A stretch of 49,708 bases of DNA from an uncultured Bacteroidales bacterium (GCA_934725535.1 CAKVBV010000007.1:1-49708); one strand, 5' to 3'; numbered from the stretch's first letter, positions 1 through 8,812 are shown. Notes: generated from the sequence alone by a model not told the origin. Translations and numbers: made by a program.

Positions 1-67
1 GGTTCATATTTGCCGAAGAGTTTGCCAAGTTGGCAATGATATGTTTCATTTTTAATTTTTTATAGTT

Positions 68-403
68 ATGGCAGAGTTTGTACTGCATGACCCGTTGCAA
101 GAGTTGCACGGGAAGTTATCGAGAAAAAATGGTCGTGTAGAGTATATGTATCGTAGCGATACGGACTACAACTACACAAGTATGAAACGTGCGCTGAGCC
201 GCAAAGAGAAGAAGTCGCGCAAAGCAAAGCAGACAGCCGCTCAGACGGAAGTCCAGGAGCGGTTTACGGAAGCAGTGCGTGCGACCCGAACCAGGCTTGG
301 CGACCCGAACCAGAGAACCGCCGACATAGCGGCATTCAAGAAACAGACACGGTATCCGACACTGTACGGGTATGTGTTCAGTCTTGAATACGCGAAGTTG
401 TAG
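68..403 (+). CDS. Small basic protein of unknown function
   Basis: This 111-residue protein is rich in Lys and Arg, with a strongly basic, probably helical middle (residues about 38-60, including RKEKKSRKAK). The C-terminal part is aromatic. I see no signal peptide, membrane segment or catalytic motif, and I do not recognise the family. The basic character would suit nucleic-acid binding, but that is only inference. It is transcribed on its own, converges on the minus-strand glycan operon, and is followed 40 bases later by a strong intrinsic terminator. That arrangement supports it as a real expressed gene. The start is the first ATG, just after an AT-rich leader. Upstream context is cut by the window edge. 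Confidence 0.6.
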   Translation: MAEFVLHDPLQELHGKLSRKNGRVEYMYRSDTDYNYTSMKRALSRKEKKSRKAKQTAAQTEVQERFTEAVRATRTRLGDPNQRTADIAAFKKQTRYPTLYGYVFSLEYAKL

Positions 404-418
404 GATTTTATGGGGGGA

Positions 419-439
419 GAGATTAGAGGTTAGAGATTA
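419..439. repeat. Three 7-base tandem repeats
   Basis: AGATTAG, AGGTTAG and AGATTAG lie head to tail between the stop codon of the small gene and its terminator. The period is seven. A different four-copy heptamer array lies before rimO at 17954-17981. Confidence 0.6.
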
Positions 440-443
440 GGGA

Positions 444-490
444 AGCCCCGCGTAAGGAGAGAGTCCTTAGGCGGGGCTGTTTTTTTTTTT
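444..490 (+). terminator. Strong intrinsic terminator
   Basis: Inverted arms AGCCCCGC (444-451) and GCGGGGCT (471-478) continue inward through TAAGGA/TCCTTA around a GAGAG loop. This gives a near-perfect GC-rich stem followed by eleven T (480-490). It ends the transcript of the small gene at 68-403. The minus strand has no T run after the stem, so it acts in one direction only. A run of nine G follows directly (491-499). Confidence 0.9.
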
Positions 491-712
491 GGGGGGGGGA
501 TGGTGGGGTGGATTATATCATAGACGTTCTATTTGTTCGAGACGTTCTCTATAGAAACATTATGCTAAATTATGGCTATACAGAAGAAACTCGACAAACG
601 CCCCATGGAAAAATTGTCTGCGCTACTCCTCTTGAAGGTTTCTTCTATCATCTTACTAAACTTTACACGACTAATTGCATTTGTTATTGGACAATACAAA
701 TGTTACCGATTC
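491..712. other. Convergent intergenic region
   Basis: No gene is seen here. It starts with nine G directly after the terminator T-run. Near the right end is an imperfect inverted repeat (CATTTGTTATTG at 678-689 and CAATACAAATG at 692-702). It could form a hairpin at the 3' end of the minus-strand operon but has no T-run, so I do not call it a terminator. Confidence 0.5.
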
Positions 713-2311
713 CTATTTTGTATCATATTTTTCGATAAATGTCCGGACATCATTCCAATACTCTTCAATGACGTGCAGGTTGGAGTCGGGAAGGTTCCAC
801 CATTGAATGCGTTGCAAGGCAGCAATTTGGTCGGAAGAGAAGCGATAGCGTATAAGTTTTGCAGGAACGCCCCCCACGATGGCATAAGCAGGCACATCTT
901 TAGCAACGACAGCACCCGCTGCCACAATAGCCCCATTGCCAATGGTTACTCCGGAAAGAATGGTAACATTCTCCCCGATGAAGACATCATTACCTATTCG
1001 GACAGGCAGAAATTCGTCAATCTTATCCGTTAGCGAAAGCGTGGTTCCATTCTGCTTCAACGTGGAATAGAACATAGGGGATGTACTCAGTTTGTCGGTA
1101 GGGTGTATGCCCAATCCACACGTAAAATTGTTGCCAATAGAGCAGAAAGCACCTATATCGGCACCATAGACAAGCGAATTGCGTCCGATATACGAGTATC
1201 TGTCCACGCTACTATTTTCGATATGGTATGTAGGTTTCAATTTGGCACGACTATCTATGTGTACGTTTACCATTCTGTTTTCCAAGGGTAACCAGTTCAG
1301 AGATTTTCTAAATGGACGCACCATTATTTTGGCGGCTGTTCTTACCTTCGAATACCCCCCCCTGAAAAATTGCCACACTGTTCGCATAGAATTATACAAC
1401 CCAAGACTCATAGCAATCCGCCCGATACGCTGGTGGAAATTATGAGGACCATATTGCCGTTTGAAGAACATATCAATCTCATGACGGACGTTCTTGTTTT
1501 CAACGACAGGTTGTTTATGAACAGGAAGATAGTCTATTGTCTGCCCGTTGTAGGAAACTTGCGATTCTCCACAGTGTTCCCCGCTATTATCAAATCCGAC
1601 ATTACGAACAAGACTATGCGAAGGAAAGAGTGCAAAGCCTCCTGTCCACAGCCAAGAAGCATACCACCGAACCGCCCATGTATAATAGGCACCGTTTTTA
1701 TTGTCCACCAATTGGCAATAGTTGCGCATGTGTCCCTCAATGTCAAATTCCTTTTTCAAAGCGGGTGTATTGTAGTGCGCCAGATGCACATCTATATCAT
1801 GTTCGTAGCACGCCCATGCCCGTTTCCACGTAGCCCATCCCCAACAAGCATAGATGCGCAAAAAGTACGTGGCAGGAGTTTTGGGGACATGCTTATAAGG
1901 ATAGATATACCCGCTTACCAGCATCACCCGTTCATCATTTTCGTAGAGAGTGAGTGCCTCGTTCATATAACGCAAGAAACCACGAGTAGGAACGATATCG
2001 TCTTCCATGACAATGACGCGCCCATATTGATTGACGACTTCTGTAACGCCTGTGATAATGGAGTCGGCAAGACCATTGTTGGTTTCGGATTCAATGATAT
2101 GCACCTTGCCACACCATTGCTCGCGGCGAATGAGTGTTCGCACATCGCTAATGCGTTGGAGTTGGTCAGCATCAGCATCGGGCTTTGCCCCATCAGCATA
2201 GATGAATAACTCGGACTCTGCGGCGAGGTCGTTTGCCATCAAGGCACGGAGTGTCTGCTCGGTGTGCCAAGGGCGATTATAGACAAAAAGGACTATCGGA
2301 GCGTAGGGCAT
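713..2311 (-). CDS. Glycosyltransferase fused to a CatB-like acetyltransferase
   Basis: This is a two-domain protein of 532 residues. Residues 1 to about 295 form a GT-A glycosyltransferase: the N-terminus reads PIVLFVYNRPWHTEQTL, followed by YADGAK and a metal-binding EDDIVP motif near residue 100. Residues about 350-532 form a left-handed beta-helix acetyltransferase of the CatB/WbbJ type, with hexapeptide repeats (IGNDVFIGENVTILSGVTIG) and the usual VVAKDVPAYAIVGGVPAKLI loop. A single protein could therefore add and O-acetylate a sugar in the cytoplasm. These two activities are usually separate proteins. A run of eight G on the coding strand (plus-strand 1355-1362) falls at residue ~317-319, in the linker. 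It is the last gene of the minus-strand cluster. The domain calls are secure; the sugar substrate is unknown. Confidence 0.88.
   Translation of the reverse strand: MPYAPIVLFVYNRPWHTEQTLRALMANDLAAESELFIYADGAKPDADADQLQRISDVRTLIRREQWCGKVHIIESETNNGLADSIITGVTEVVNQYGRVIVMEDDIVPTRGFLRYMNEALTLYENDERVMLVSGYIYPYKHVPKTPATYFLRIYACWGWATWKRAWACYEHDIDVHLAHYNTPALKKEFDIEGHMRNYCQLVDNKNGAYYTWAVRWYASWLWTGGFALFPSHSLVRNVGFDNSGEHCGESQVSYNGQTIDYLPVHKQPVVENKNVRHEIDMFFKRQYGPHNFHQRIGRIAMSLGLYNSMRTVWQFFRGGYSKVRTAAKIMVRPFRKSLNWLPLENRMVNVHIDSRAKLKPTYHIENSSVDRYSYIGRNSLVYGADIGAFCSIGNNFTCGLGIHPTDKLSTSPMFYSTLKQNGTTLSLTDKIDEFLPVRIGNDVFIGENVTILSGVTIGNGAIVAAGAVVAKDVPAYAIVGGVPAKLIRYRFSSDQIAALQRIQWWNLPDSNLHVIEEYWNDVRTFIEKYDTK
1355..1362 (-). 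repeat. Homopolymer G8 in the interdomain linker
   Basis: Eight consecutive C on the plus strand are read as G8 (Arg-Gly-Gly codons) in the linker of the glycosyltransferase-acetyltransferase fusion. Gain or loss of one base would leave the glycosyltransferase domain intact but remove the acetyltransferase domain. Confidence 0.6.
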
Positions 2312-2329
2312 AGTTGCAATAATTGGAGG

Positions 2330-3250
2330 TTAGGATTCAAAATCATTCACTTTAGCGGGCAAAGACAGATATGTGCCATATTCACGGAGAACCGCATCCT
2401 TGCAATAATCCAACAGACAGGCTTCGGGCGTAAAAGTGAGTTCTCCCAAATATACTTTGCCATAATTATCATAGAAATCGACTCTGACAAACGGAAAATC
2501 CTTTGCAATACGATTGGCAGCAGCGATCATAGTATCTAAATTCTCGGGTGCAGGAATGGTTGTCGGGTCTTCGGATTTAAGATAACCGGCACGTTGCCAA
2601 TCCAATGTATAGGAACTCAGCAAAGCGTGTCCTTTTGCATCCCGTTCTCTACATACCAAGAAAAACACCGGTTTTCCACCTATACACATCAATTTATAAT
2701 CCACAATACTACCTGTTGCATCCAAATCGGACAAATACTCTTCTGCAAAAATTTTACGAGGAATATAGGAATAATGATACTCATTATGCTGTTTGCCATA
2801 GTCTTCTTTCATCCACTTATTCAGTTTGGTTATTGTTTGCGGAATGTCTAACATATTCTTGTCTCGGACTATTATATTGTAGCCGCAACCATGATTGCAT
2901 TTAAGTACAAACTGTTGTGGCAACCTACTGAAATCAATGTCTTCTGCACGTTCCCATACTCCAAAAAAAGCGGGAACATTAATGTTATGAATACCAGTAT
3001 TCTTCAGATACTCACGTACGCCTAATTTGTCGGTACATGATACCTTGACAGAAGGTATCCAATACCGATTAAGCCATTGGAGTTTATCGTTCAGCCAAAG
3101 AGGATTGTTGTAGTTGAGTTTCCTGCCTGTAGTTTGCTTGAAACGTACATGGTCGAACCAATCGCTGTTTACTTTTTTGGAGAAATTCCACAAGAAATGG
3201 TTCCATTGGCAGCGCAGTGTCCGCTGTATTTTTTTACACAGATTTTTCAT
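2330..3250 (-). CDS. TupA-like ATP-grasp protein
   Basis: The 306-residue protein matches the TupA-like ATP-grasp family. The features are NPLWLNDKLQWLNRY near the N-terminus, a DKLGVREYL segment, the central FVLKCNHGCGYNIIV nucleotide-binding strand, FAEEYL, DYKLMCIGG and a C-terminal VDFYDNYGKVYLGELTFTPEA with the acidic Mg-binding residues. TupA is named from teichuronopeptide synthesis. Related proteins are frequent in capsule loci, sometimes annotated as glycosyltransferases. An ATP-dependent ligation of an amino acid or other acid onto the glycan is plausible but not proven. It lies 18 bases upstream of the fusion gene in the same operon. Confidence 0.85.
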   Translation of the reverse strand: MKNLCKKIQRTLRCQWNHFLWNFSKKVNSDWFDHVRFKQTTGRKLNYNNPLWLNDKLQWLNRYWIPSVKVSCTDKLGVREYLKNTGIHNINVPAFFGVWERAEDIDFSRLPQQFVLKCNHGCGYNIIVRDKNMLDIPQTITKLNKWMKEDYGKQHNEYHYSYIPRKIFAEEYLSDLDATGSIVDYKLMCIGGKPVFFLVCRERDAKGHALLSSYTLDWQRAGYLKSEDPTTIPAPENLDTMIAAANRIAKDFPFVRVDFYDNYGKVYLGELTFTPEACLLDYCKDAVLREYGTYLSLPAKVNDFES

Positions 3251-3256
3251 ATTTGC

Positions 3257-3982
3257 TTATTTAAGATTTGCAATTGTATCCCCAAGAGCATCTCGCAAGA
3301 AAGCCTCGAAAGAAGGATAAACAGGATTATTGTCCAACAAGAATTGCTCGTATGAATTTCCAGGCAGTTGGATGTTTTTGATACGCTGCGTGAAAGCCTT
3401 TGGGTAGCCGGCTTCGGGGTGATAAAACAAAGCAAATTCTTCCCAAAAATCTTCGATAGTTGGTAACGTTCCACGATATTGGTACAAATCGCGGGCATAT
3501 TGTTTGGCTTCTTCCACAGCCTTGCTTTTGCGTTTTTTGTAATACTCGTCCAAAGAGCAAATGACACGTGCCGGAACACCAACCACAACCGAATCAGAAG
3601 GTATATCTTTGGTTACAACAGCCCCTGCGGCAATAATCACATTATCACCAATAGTTACTCCACGCAGTATAATGACTTTCTGACCAATATAGACGTTGTT
3701 CCCTATAATGACATGGCTCCGCCCCTCGATGTAGTCGTGGTATTTTTGTCGGAATACAGACGAACAGAAATCATGGGTCAAGATACTGACGTCCGCCGTA
3801 ATGGATACATTGTCGCCTATCCGAATAAGTCCCAAAGAGGTTGTATCGAACCGAATAGAACGGTGGTTGAACAGTCGCAGGTTTTTGCCTATCACCACCC
3901 CACTCTCTCGAAGCCATTGTTCATATCCTTTGGCAGTACGGCAAAGCCAATGCCGACGAAGTGTCATAAAGATTTTCTTCAT
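3257..3982 (-). CDS. Hexapeptide-repeat acetyltransferase with C-terminal extension
   Basis: This 241-residue protein has a left-handed beta-helix acyltransferase domain at residues about 30-140. It shows repeated hexapeptides (IGNNVYIGQKVIILRGVTIG), the DVSILTHD histidine region and the CatB-type AVVTKDIPSDSVVVGVPARVI signature. It probably O-acetylates a sugar from acetyl-CoA. After residue ~145 it has a mostly helical tail of about 95 residues ending in a YEQFLLDNNPVYPSFEAFLRDAL segment, longer than in the simple members. Its start overlaps the stop of the upstream glycosyltransferase by four bases (ATGA), so translation is probably coupled. Confidence 0.85.
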   Translation of the reverse strand: MKKIFMTLRRHWLCRTAKGYEQWLRESGVVIGKNLRLFNHRSIRFDTTSLGLIRIGDNVSITADVSILTHDFCSSVFRQKYHDYIEGRSHVIIGNNVYIGQKVIILRGVTIGDNVIIAAGAVVTKDIPSDSVVVGVPARVICSLDEYYKKRKSKAVEEAKQYARDLYQYRGTLPTIEDFWEEFALFYHPEAGYPKAFTQRIKNIQLPGNSYEQFLLDNNPVYPSFEAFLRDALGDTIANLK

Positions 3983-4893
3983 AACCAGTTTGCTCCTATC
4001 TTACGGTTTGTATTGATGCTATTTTGTACGGCTGGTGCTTTACTTCCGATGAAACGCGCCATACGCCAGTTGTTCTGCGCCTCATGCCAATGGAAATAGG
4101 TAAACTGTTTGAGGGCTTGGAGTGTGTATCGAGATTTCCATTGCCAGGGTGTAATCGCGGCATTGATGTCAGCCAACTCGACCAACATATTCTTTTCCCA
4201 AGTCTCATGCTCGGCATCGTAGTCGTCAGGGCGTTCTTCGATGTCATGGCATATACAAGCAGCAGGGCATATACCTATTTTTCCTCCGTGATAATGAACA
4301 CGTTGCATATAGTTGTCGTCTTCCCCCCGATGAAAGAAAAGGGGGTCGAAACCTCCGACAGTCTCTATCGTCTTGCGGGGCAACAGCCATGCCGCCGCTG
4401 CGATATAGTTGGTTTCGTACACAGGTCGCAAAGGTCGCCGGAAGAACAAATCGGACAGGAGGTCGTTCCCTTTGCTCGGCATGGCGATTATATGCTGTTC
4501 GCTCCCCTTTGTAATGCGCTCGCCATTACCATACAGCCAAAGAGCAGACATAATGGTATATTCGGGATGAGCGGCAGAAGCATTGACGAGTTGCTCTATG
4601 CAATCATCGGTATGTAACCAAGCATCTTGGTTGAGAAGGAAAGCATAGTCATAGTTTTCGTCCAACATACGGCGAAAACCTATATTATTTGCCTGTCCAA
4701 ACCCAAGATTCTCATAGGAACGGACAAGAGCGACTTGCGGATAATGTTCCGCAATCCAATCGGCAGAGCCATCGGAAGAAGCATTGTCCACGACCATGAT
4801 ATCCAAAGGAAGAGAAGAACGCAAAAGGCTTCCAAGACAGCGGTTGTACCAATGCATGCCATTGTAGGTGACTATGATGGCGAGGATTTTCAT
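3979..4893 (-). CDS. GT2 glycosyltransferase, rhamnosyltransferase-like
   Basis: The 304-residue protein belongs to glycosyltransferase family 2. It shows the AIIVTYNG start, VVDNASSDGS near residue 38, ENLGFGQANNIGF and LLNQDAWL around residue 88, where the usual DxD is replaced by NQD as in many rhamnosyltransferase-type enzymes. A later HRGEDDNYMQRV supplies the catalytic acidic region. There are no membrane segments, so it should act at the inner face of the membrane on the lipid-linked repeat unit. It is clearly related to the gene at 39838-40734 in the other cluster (same NLGFGQANN and LLNQDA motifs). It overlaps both neighbours by four bases. Confidence 0.88.
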   Translation of the reverse strand: MKILAIIVTYNGMHWYNRCLGSLLRSSLPLDIMVVDNASSDGSADWIAEHYPQVALVRSYENLGFGQANNIGFRRMLDENYDYAFLLNQDAWLHTDDCIEQLVNASAAHPEYTIMSALWLYGNGERITKGSEQHIIAMPSKGNDLLSDLFFRRPLRPVYETNYIAAAAWLLPRKTIETVGGFDPLFFHRGEDDNYMQRVHYHGGKIGICPAACICHDIEERPDDYDAEHETWEKNMLVELADINAAITPWQWKSRYTLQALKQFTYFHWHEAQNNWRMARFIGSKAPAVQNSINTNRKIGANWL

Positions 4894-5771
4894 AAATGCT
4901 TGAAAAATGATGAGAGTTTGTGCAATGGTTTCAAAACCATTGCGCCAAACTTGTAATCAATGGAATTTGCCCGCTGTTCAGCTTGAACATTACGGTTTGA
5001 TTTTGCAAAGAAATCAACCAAATTATCAACGCCCCGTTGAAGAAATTCGGCTTTATCCTGTTCGGGAAGACACTCGTACATCCTTACAAAGGCACGCACA
5101 CGATTACGTTGCATATATGCCTTGTCTTGCGTCATAGAAGATTGTTGAACACGATACAACACCAATTTATCCGGAATCTCACGGAATACAGCCCCTTGAC
5201 AAGACAGATTTGTCCAGAATATCCAATCTTCACAAGCACGTACTTTTTCATCGAAAATTACAGTATGTTGCTGCAAAAAAGCATTCCTAAACAAACCTGA
5301 ATGGATGGCAATGACAAATGTCCGTCCCCAATTATACAGGAAGCCGGCAGGAGTAAGGTCGTAAGAGGATTGGGAGAACTCATTTTCCCACGTATGTGCG
5401 GGAGTATCGGTAAACATACTATGATGACATACACAGATATCCGCTTTGCATTGCTCCAAGACAGCGACCTGCATTTCCAATTTATCGGGCAACAGAATGT
5501 CGTCCGCATCAAGGAACTGAATATACTCTCCCTTTGCAAGCCGCAAGCCCGCATTACGTGCGGCAGAAAGACCTCTGTTCTCCTGCTCAAAAAGGCGAAT
5601 GCGAGCATCACGTTGCATATATGCACGGACAATAGAAGCACTATTGTCCGTGGAGCCGTCGTTGACTACAATACACTCCCACCCAAGGTACGTTTGTGAC
5701 AATAAACAATCTAATGTATCACGTATATACATAGACTGATTATAGCATGGTATAATGACAGATATTTTCAT
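4890..5771 (-). CDS. GT2 glycosyltransferase
   Basis: This 293-residue GT2 enzyme has a canonical GT-A domain: VSVIIPCYNQ-type start (here SVIIPCYNQ), ECIVVNDGSTDNSA near residue 34, RGLSAARNAGL and the metal-binding FLDADD near residue 86. A later ACEDWIFWTNL motif contains the probable catalytic acid. It should transfer one sugar of the repeat unit; the donor cannot be told. The C-terminus has a short basic and hydrophobic end. ATGA overlaps on both sides place it in one translationally coupled set with the genes at 3979 and 5768. Confidence 0.9.
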   Translation of the reverse strand: MKISVIIPCYNQSMYIRDTLDCLLSQTYLGWECIVVNDGSTDNSASIVRAYMQRDARIRLFEQENRGLSAARNAGLRLAKGEYIQFLDADDILLPDKLEMQVAVLEQCKADICVCHHSMFTDTPAHTWENEFSQSSYDLTPAGFLYNWGRTFVIAIHSGLFRNAFLQQHTVIFDEKVRACEDWIFWTNLSCQGAVFREIPDKLVLYRVQQSSMTQDKAYMQRNRVRAFVRMYECLPEQDKAEFLQRGVDNLVDFFAKSNRNVQAEQRANSIDYKFGAMVLKPLHKLSSFFKHL

Positions 5772-6700
5772 CCTATTGCCATTTTGATAGTTCGTTTGAT
5801 TGATTTTGCAGAATATCTATTCAGTTTTAAGTAGAAAAACGTATATTTCAATGCCTTCGCAACGTCCTTTTGGGTCAATCGATTATCCTTTAGTCTCCTG
5901 ACTTCTCTCAAAATACTATCCTTGTATTTCTCCCGATTCGCAAGATACAATCTGTGAGATGTCATTATTCTGCGGAAGTAGGCATCCAAATTGGCAATCG
6001 CCAAATAATACTGCGCCTTGCGAATCCTATCCATGTTACCACGAGATACAGAATTTGAATTATCCACACGGTATTGATACAAATCCATATCCACATACAA
6101 TATCTCCCCACATTCTTCCAATTTCAAATATAAATCTCTATCTTCCGCCGAAAGCAACGCTGTATTTATTCCGCTTGTTTTCAAATAAGCACTTCGCTTG
6201 AAAGTAGCGAAATGTGATACCATATTTTGGGAACTAATCAATAAATCCTCGTCCGCTGATAGTGCCCCTATTGACAAGTTTGTTTCTGCCAACAAACTTT
6301 GCATTGATAACTCTCTGAATCTGGAATATATCAGTGAACACTCAGGATGGGCATTATGCATCGCCACCATTGTCTCTATGGCATTTCTTTCCAATCTATC
6401 ATCGGCATCCAAGAAACCACAGATATGACCATGTGCTAACGAGATTAATTTATTCTTTGTCTCCCCCACCCCTTTTTGCGTTATGTTGTAATGTATGAAG
6501 ACATTGGGTATATTATTCTCTATTCTACTATATACCTCTTTTGAATTATCAGTAGAAGCATCATCCAGTATTATAATTTCCCATTTTTCATACGTTTGCA
6601 TACAAACGGACCGTATTGCTTCTGGCAAATACTTCCCATTGTTATGATTTGCTATTAGCACCGAGAATAAAGGACGTTCTATGTCATTCTTCCACTCCAT
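5768..6700 (-). CDS. GT2 glycosyltransferase
   Basis: The 310-residue GT2 protein has LFSVLIANHNNGKYL at the N-terminus, IIILDDASTDNS near residue 37, KGVGETKNKLISLAHG and GFLDADDRL around residue 95. The SAEDRDLYLKL motif provides the downstream acidic residues. The C-terminal 60 residues are basic and helical (KYTFFYLKLNRYSAKSIK), which could help it sit on the membrane. It shares a four-base overlap with the downstream gene and lies one base after the upstream gene's stop. The locus is AT-rich compared with the housekeeping block. Confidence 0.9.
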   Translation of the reverse strand: MEWKNDIERPLFSVLIANHNNGKYLPEAIRSVCMQTYEKWEIIILDDASTDNSKEVYSRIENNIPNVFIHYNITQKGVGETKNKLISLAHGHICGFLDADDRLERNAIETMVAMHNAHPECSLIYSRFRELSMQSLLAETNLSIGALSADEDLLISSQNMVSHFATFKRSAYLKTSGINTALLSAEDRDLYLKLEECGEILYVDMDLYQYRVDNSNSVSRGNMDRIRKAQYYLAIANLDAYFRRIMTSHRLYLANREKYKDSILREVRRLKDNRLTQKDVAKALKYTFFYLKLNRYSAKSIKRTIKMAIG

Positions 6701-6701
6701 A

Positions 6702-7640
6702 TCACTTCGTTAGAGATTTACGAAAAAACGGACATAACATATACTTATAAATCGTAATCCAGAAGTATCTCCGAAAATAAAGCCGAGGGTTCAAACGGCA
6801 ATACCATAGTCGATATTTCCAAATATCTTGAATATCATCTTTAGTATAAAAAAGCCTATCTAAATAGATTCTTTCGTATTGTTTTGTAATATCTTTCACA
6901 TCTGGAAACACGCTTTCCATTAGTTTATACTGCTTCAACAATGCCACAATACGGGCAGCTGGCATTTCCCAAGTCAAACTACCAATATGACGGCGATATG
7001 TCGCCCCCATGAAATTCATACAATGTAATTTCCCGATTTGGGATAATGATAAGAACAAATAAATATCACCATAGACCAATGGTACAGGACTTACATGTCG
7101 AACCGCTGGCGAATTTAAGAATACAGCACTACATGTCGGAATTGTCCATTTTTCATATATTTCATATGCTGTGTAATCACGTTCTTCTAATTGGCTAAAT
7201 AATTGCTTATCTCCCTGTTGTGAAGACAGTACATTTACGCGGTGAAAACAAAGGCTGTAGTCGGGATGTGTTTCGAGGAAAGCAACTTGCTTTTGGAGTT
7301 TGCGAGGGTCTGTCCAGTAGTCATCGCCTTCGCATAGGGCGATGTATTTGGCACCGGTGGCATCGACGGTGGTATTCATAATGCGACCAAGAGAGCCGTC
7401 CGGTTTGGAGTATTGGTTCTCGGTCTCGTAGATAGGACGTATGATGTCAGGGTACTTGGCAGCGTATTCACGAATGATGTCGGCAGAGTGGTCTGTAGAG
7501 GCGTCATCGTGAACAATAGCCACAAAAGGGAAATCGGTTTGCTGCATGACAAAGCCATTGAGACAATCACGAAGATAGGCTTCGTGATTGAAAACAAGGC
7601 ACTTGATGGCTACGAGAGGATGTTTGTTATCTTGTTCCAT
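6702..7640 (-). CDS. GT2 glycosyltransferase
   Basis: The 312-residue protein starts PLVAIKCLVFNHEAYLRDCL and has AIVHDDASTDHSADII near residue 40 and ALCEGDDYWTDPRKLQKQV near residue 97. That combination is typical of the GT2 subgroup found in Bacteroidales capsule loci. The EGDD stretch is the metal and donor binding site. It should be cytoplasmic and membrane-associated, adding one sugar of the repeat unit. Codon and base use change within the gene: the first third is richer in G+C than the last two thirds, which hints at recombination between alleles. The gap to the upstream unknown gene is 19 bases. Confidence 0.88.
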   Translation of the reverse strand: MEQDNKHPLVAIKCLVFNHEAYLRDCLNGFVMQQTDFPFVAIVHDDASTDHSADIIREYAAKYPDIIRPIYETENQYSKPDGSLGRIMNTTVDATGAKYIALCEGDDYWTDPRKLQKQVAFLETHPDYSLCFHRVNVLSSQQGDKQLFSQLEERDYTAYEIYEKWTIPTCSAVFLNSPAVRHVSPVPLVYGDIYLFLSLSQIGKLHCMNFMGATYRRHIGSLTWEMPAARIVALLKQYKLMESVFPDVKDITKQYERIYLDRLFYTKDDIQDIWKYRLWYCRLNPRLYFRRYFWITIYKYMLCPFFRKSLTK

Positions 7641-7659
7641 TAGTTTAGATATTTCCTTA

Positions 7660-8808
7660 TTAGGTCTCCATAAAACGCTTTAGTTCCCCATTTACAAACT
7701 GTGCAGGCTTCCAACCACCACATCTTAAATTATTTACAATCAACGAGTCTAATCCATTTGCCACTACTCCCAGCGGCGCACTTAGAAATCCAACACCTTG
7801 TGTAAATAAAAATCTCAACACTTTCCCCGCAACACGCTGTGTCCATGGGAGTTCCACCTTCATTGCCCTATCAAATTCTTCCACAAATGATTTTTCATCA
7901 GAAAGTTGACTCTTCCATATCTTAAATTCACGTGCAGCATGCAATAAATCCACGATATCTTCAAATGATTTCGAACCACTATCTATTACTTCTGCGATAC
8001 TGGTAAACGGATGAACTTCGGCTTGTTCAAAATTTTCTATTGCGCTTTTATCTTTATTATATCGCTCTAACACATTTCTTTGTTTACATGACACTATCAA
8101 TGATTGTGCCGATGAAGTATATAGAACGCTATTCTTTTGCAATGAAAAATCCATCAATTCATAAACCTCCACCATATTCAATAATAAACCACTATGACGA
8201 AAACGAAAACCAGGCTGACCACATTGAGCAACCTTTAACTCCAACTCCCCTGTTGCCATATTAGTATCAAACACAAATCCTTTCTCTAATTTACGGAACT
8301 CATATTTATTTACCCTATCAAACATAGATATGGGATAGTTTAATTCTCGTAATTGTTCCTGCAGAATTTCTTTATGAATAAAATGTTCATAAATATCCTC
8401 ATGAACTGCTACTAAGGCATTGTTTGAGAATTCAAACTCTTGGGTTATGTCCACATAATGTTCCACAATTTTTGTTTGTTCCCTGTCTAATTTCTCAGTT
8501 TGGCAAAAAGTCTTAAGCGATTTTTCACACACACGGTAGTGCATATCAGCACTATACAAATATACATAACGAACATCCTCTCCATACCCTGGAAATTTAC
8601 CACAAGCAATCGTATTTGTGGCTATATACAACACCAACCCATACTCTTTCAACCTATCCAATCCGTCAAAACCTATGCGTTGCCACAAATCCGGTAAACA
8701 ATCTTGTTTGATTACTAAATTGACCTCATCATAAAACAACAGGCACTCTATTATTTGCCCAAGAGTGTGAGTAACTTTATCATAATTTATGGTTATGGAA
8801 TTGAACAT
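7660..8808 (-). CDS. Unknown protein inside the glycan operon
   Basis: I do not recognise a characterised family for this 382-residue protein. The N-terminal part reads as a globular alpha/beta region: LLFYDEVNLVIKQDCLPDLWQRIGFDGLDRLKEYGLVLYI. Residues about 280-320 form a helical stretch (FEDIVDLLHAAREFKIWKSQL). The C-terminus holds a Gly-rich, moderately hydrophobic segment (GVGFLSAPLGVVANGLDSLIV) ending in GGWKPAQFVNGELKRF. There is no signal peptide and no glycosyltransferase, acetyltransferase or nucleotide-binding motif. It lies only 4 bases from the ATP-grasp gene upstream, so it is co-transcribed with glycan genes. A role in glycan synthesis is inferred only from position; it could instead be inserted cargo. 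Confidence 0.75.
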   Translation of the reverse strand: MFNSITINYDKVTHTLGQIIECLLFYDEVNLVIKQDCLPDLWQRIGFDGLDRLKEYGLVLYIATNTIACGKFPGYGEDVRYVYLYSADMHYRVCEKSLKTFCQTEKLDREQTKIVEHYVDITQEFEFSNNALVAVHEDIYEHFIHKEILQEQLRELNYPISMFDRVNKYEFRKLEKGFVFDTNMATGELELKVAQCGQPGFRFRHSGLLLNMVEVYELMDFSLQKNSVLYTSSAQSLIVSCKQRNVLERYNKDKSAIENFEQAEVHPFTSIAEVIDSGSKSFEDIVDLLHAAREFKIWKSQLSDEKSFVEEFDRAMKVELPWTQRVAGKVLRFLFTQGVGFLSAPLGVVANGLDSLIVNNLRCGGWKPAQFVNGELKRFMET

Positions 8809-8812
8809 ATAA

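Noticed and set aside
678..702. Terminator of the minus-strand glycan operon
   Set aside because: The hairpin is AT-rich and imperfect and has no T-run on the minus strand.
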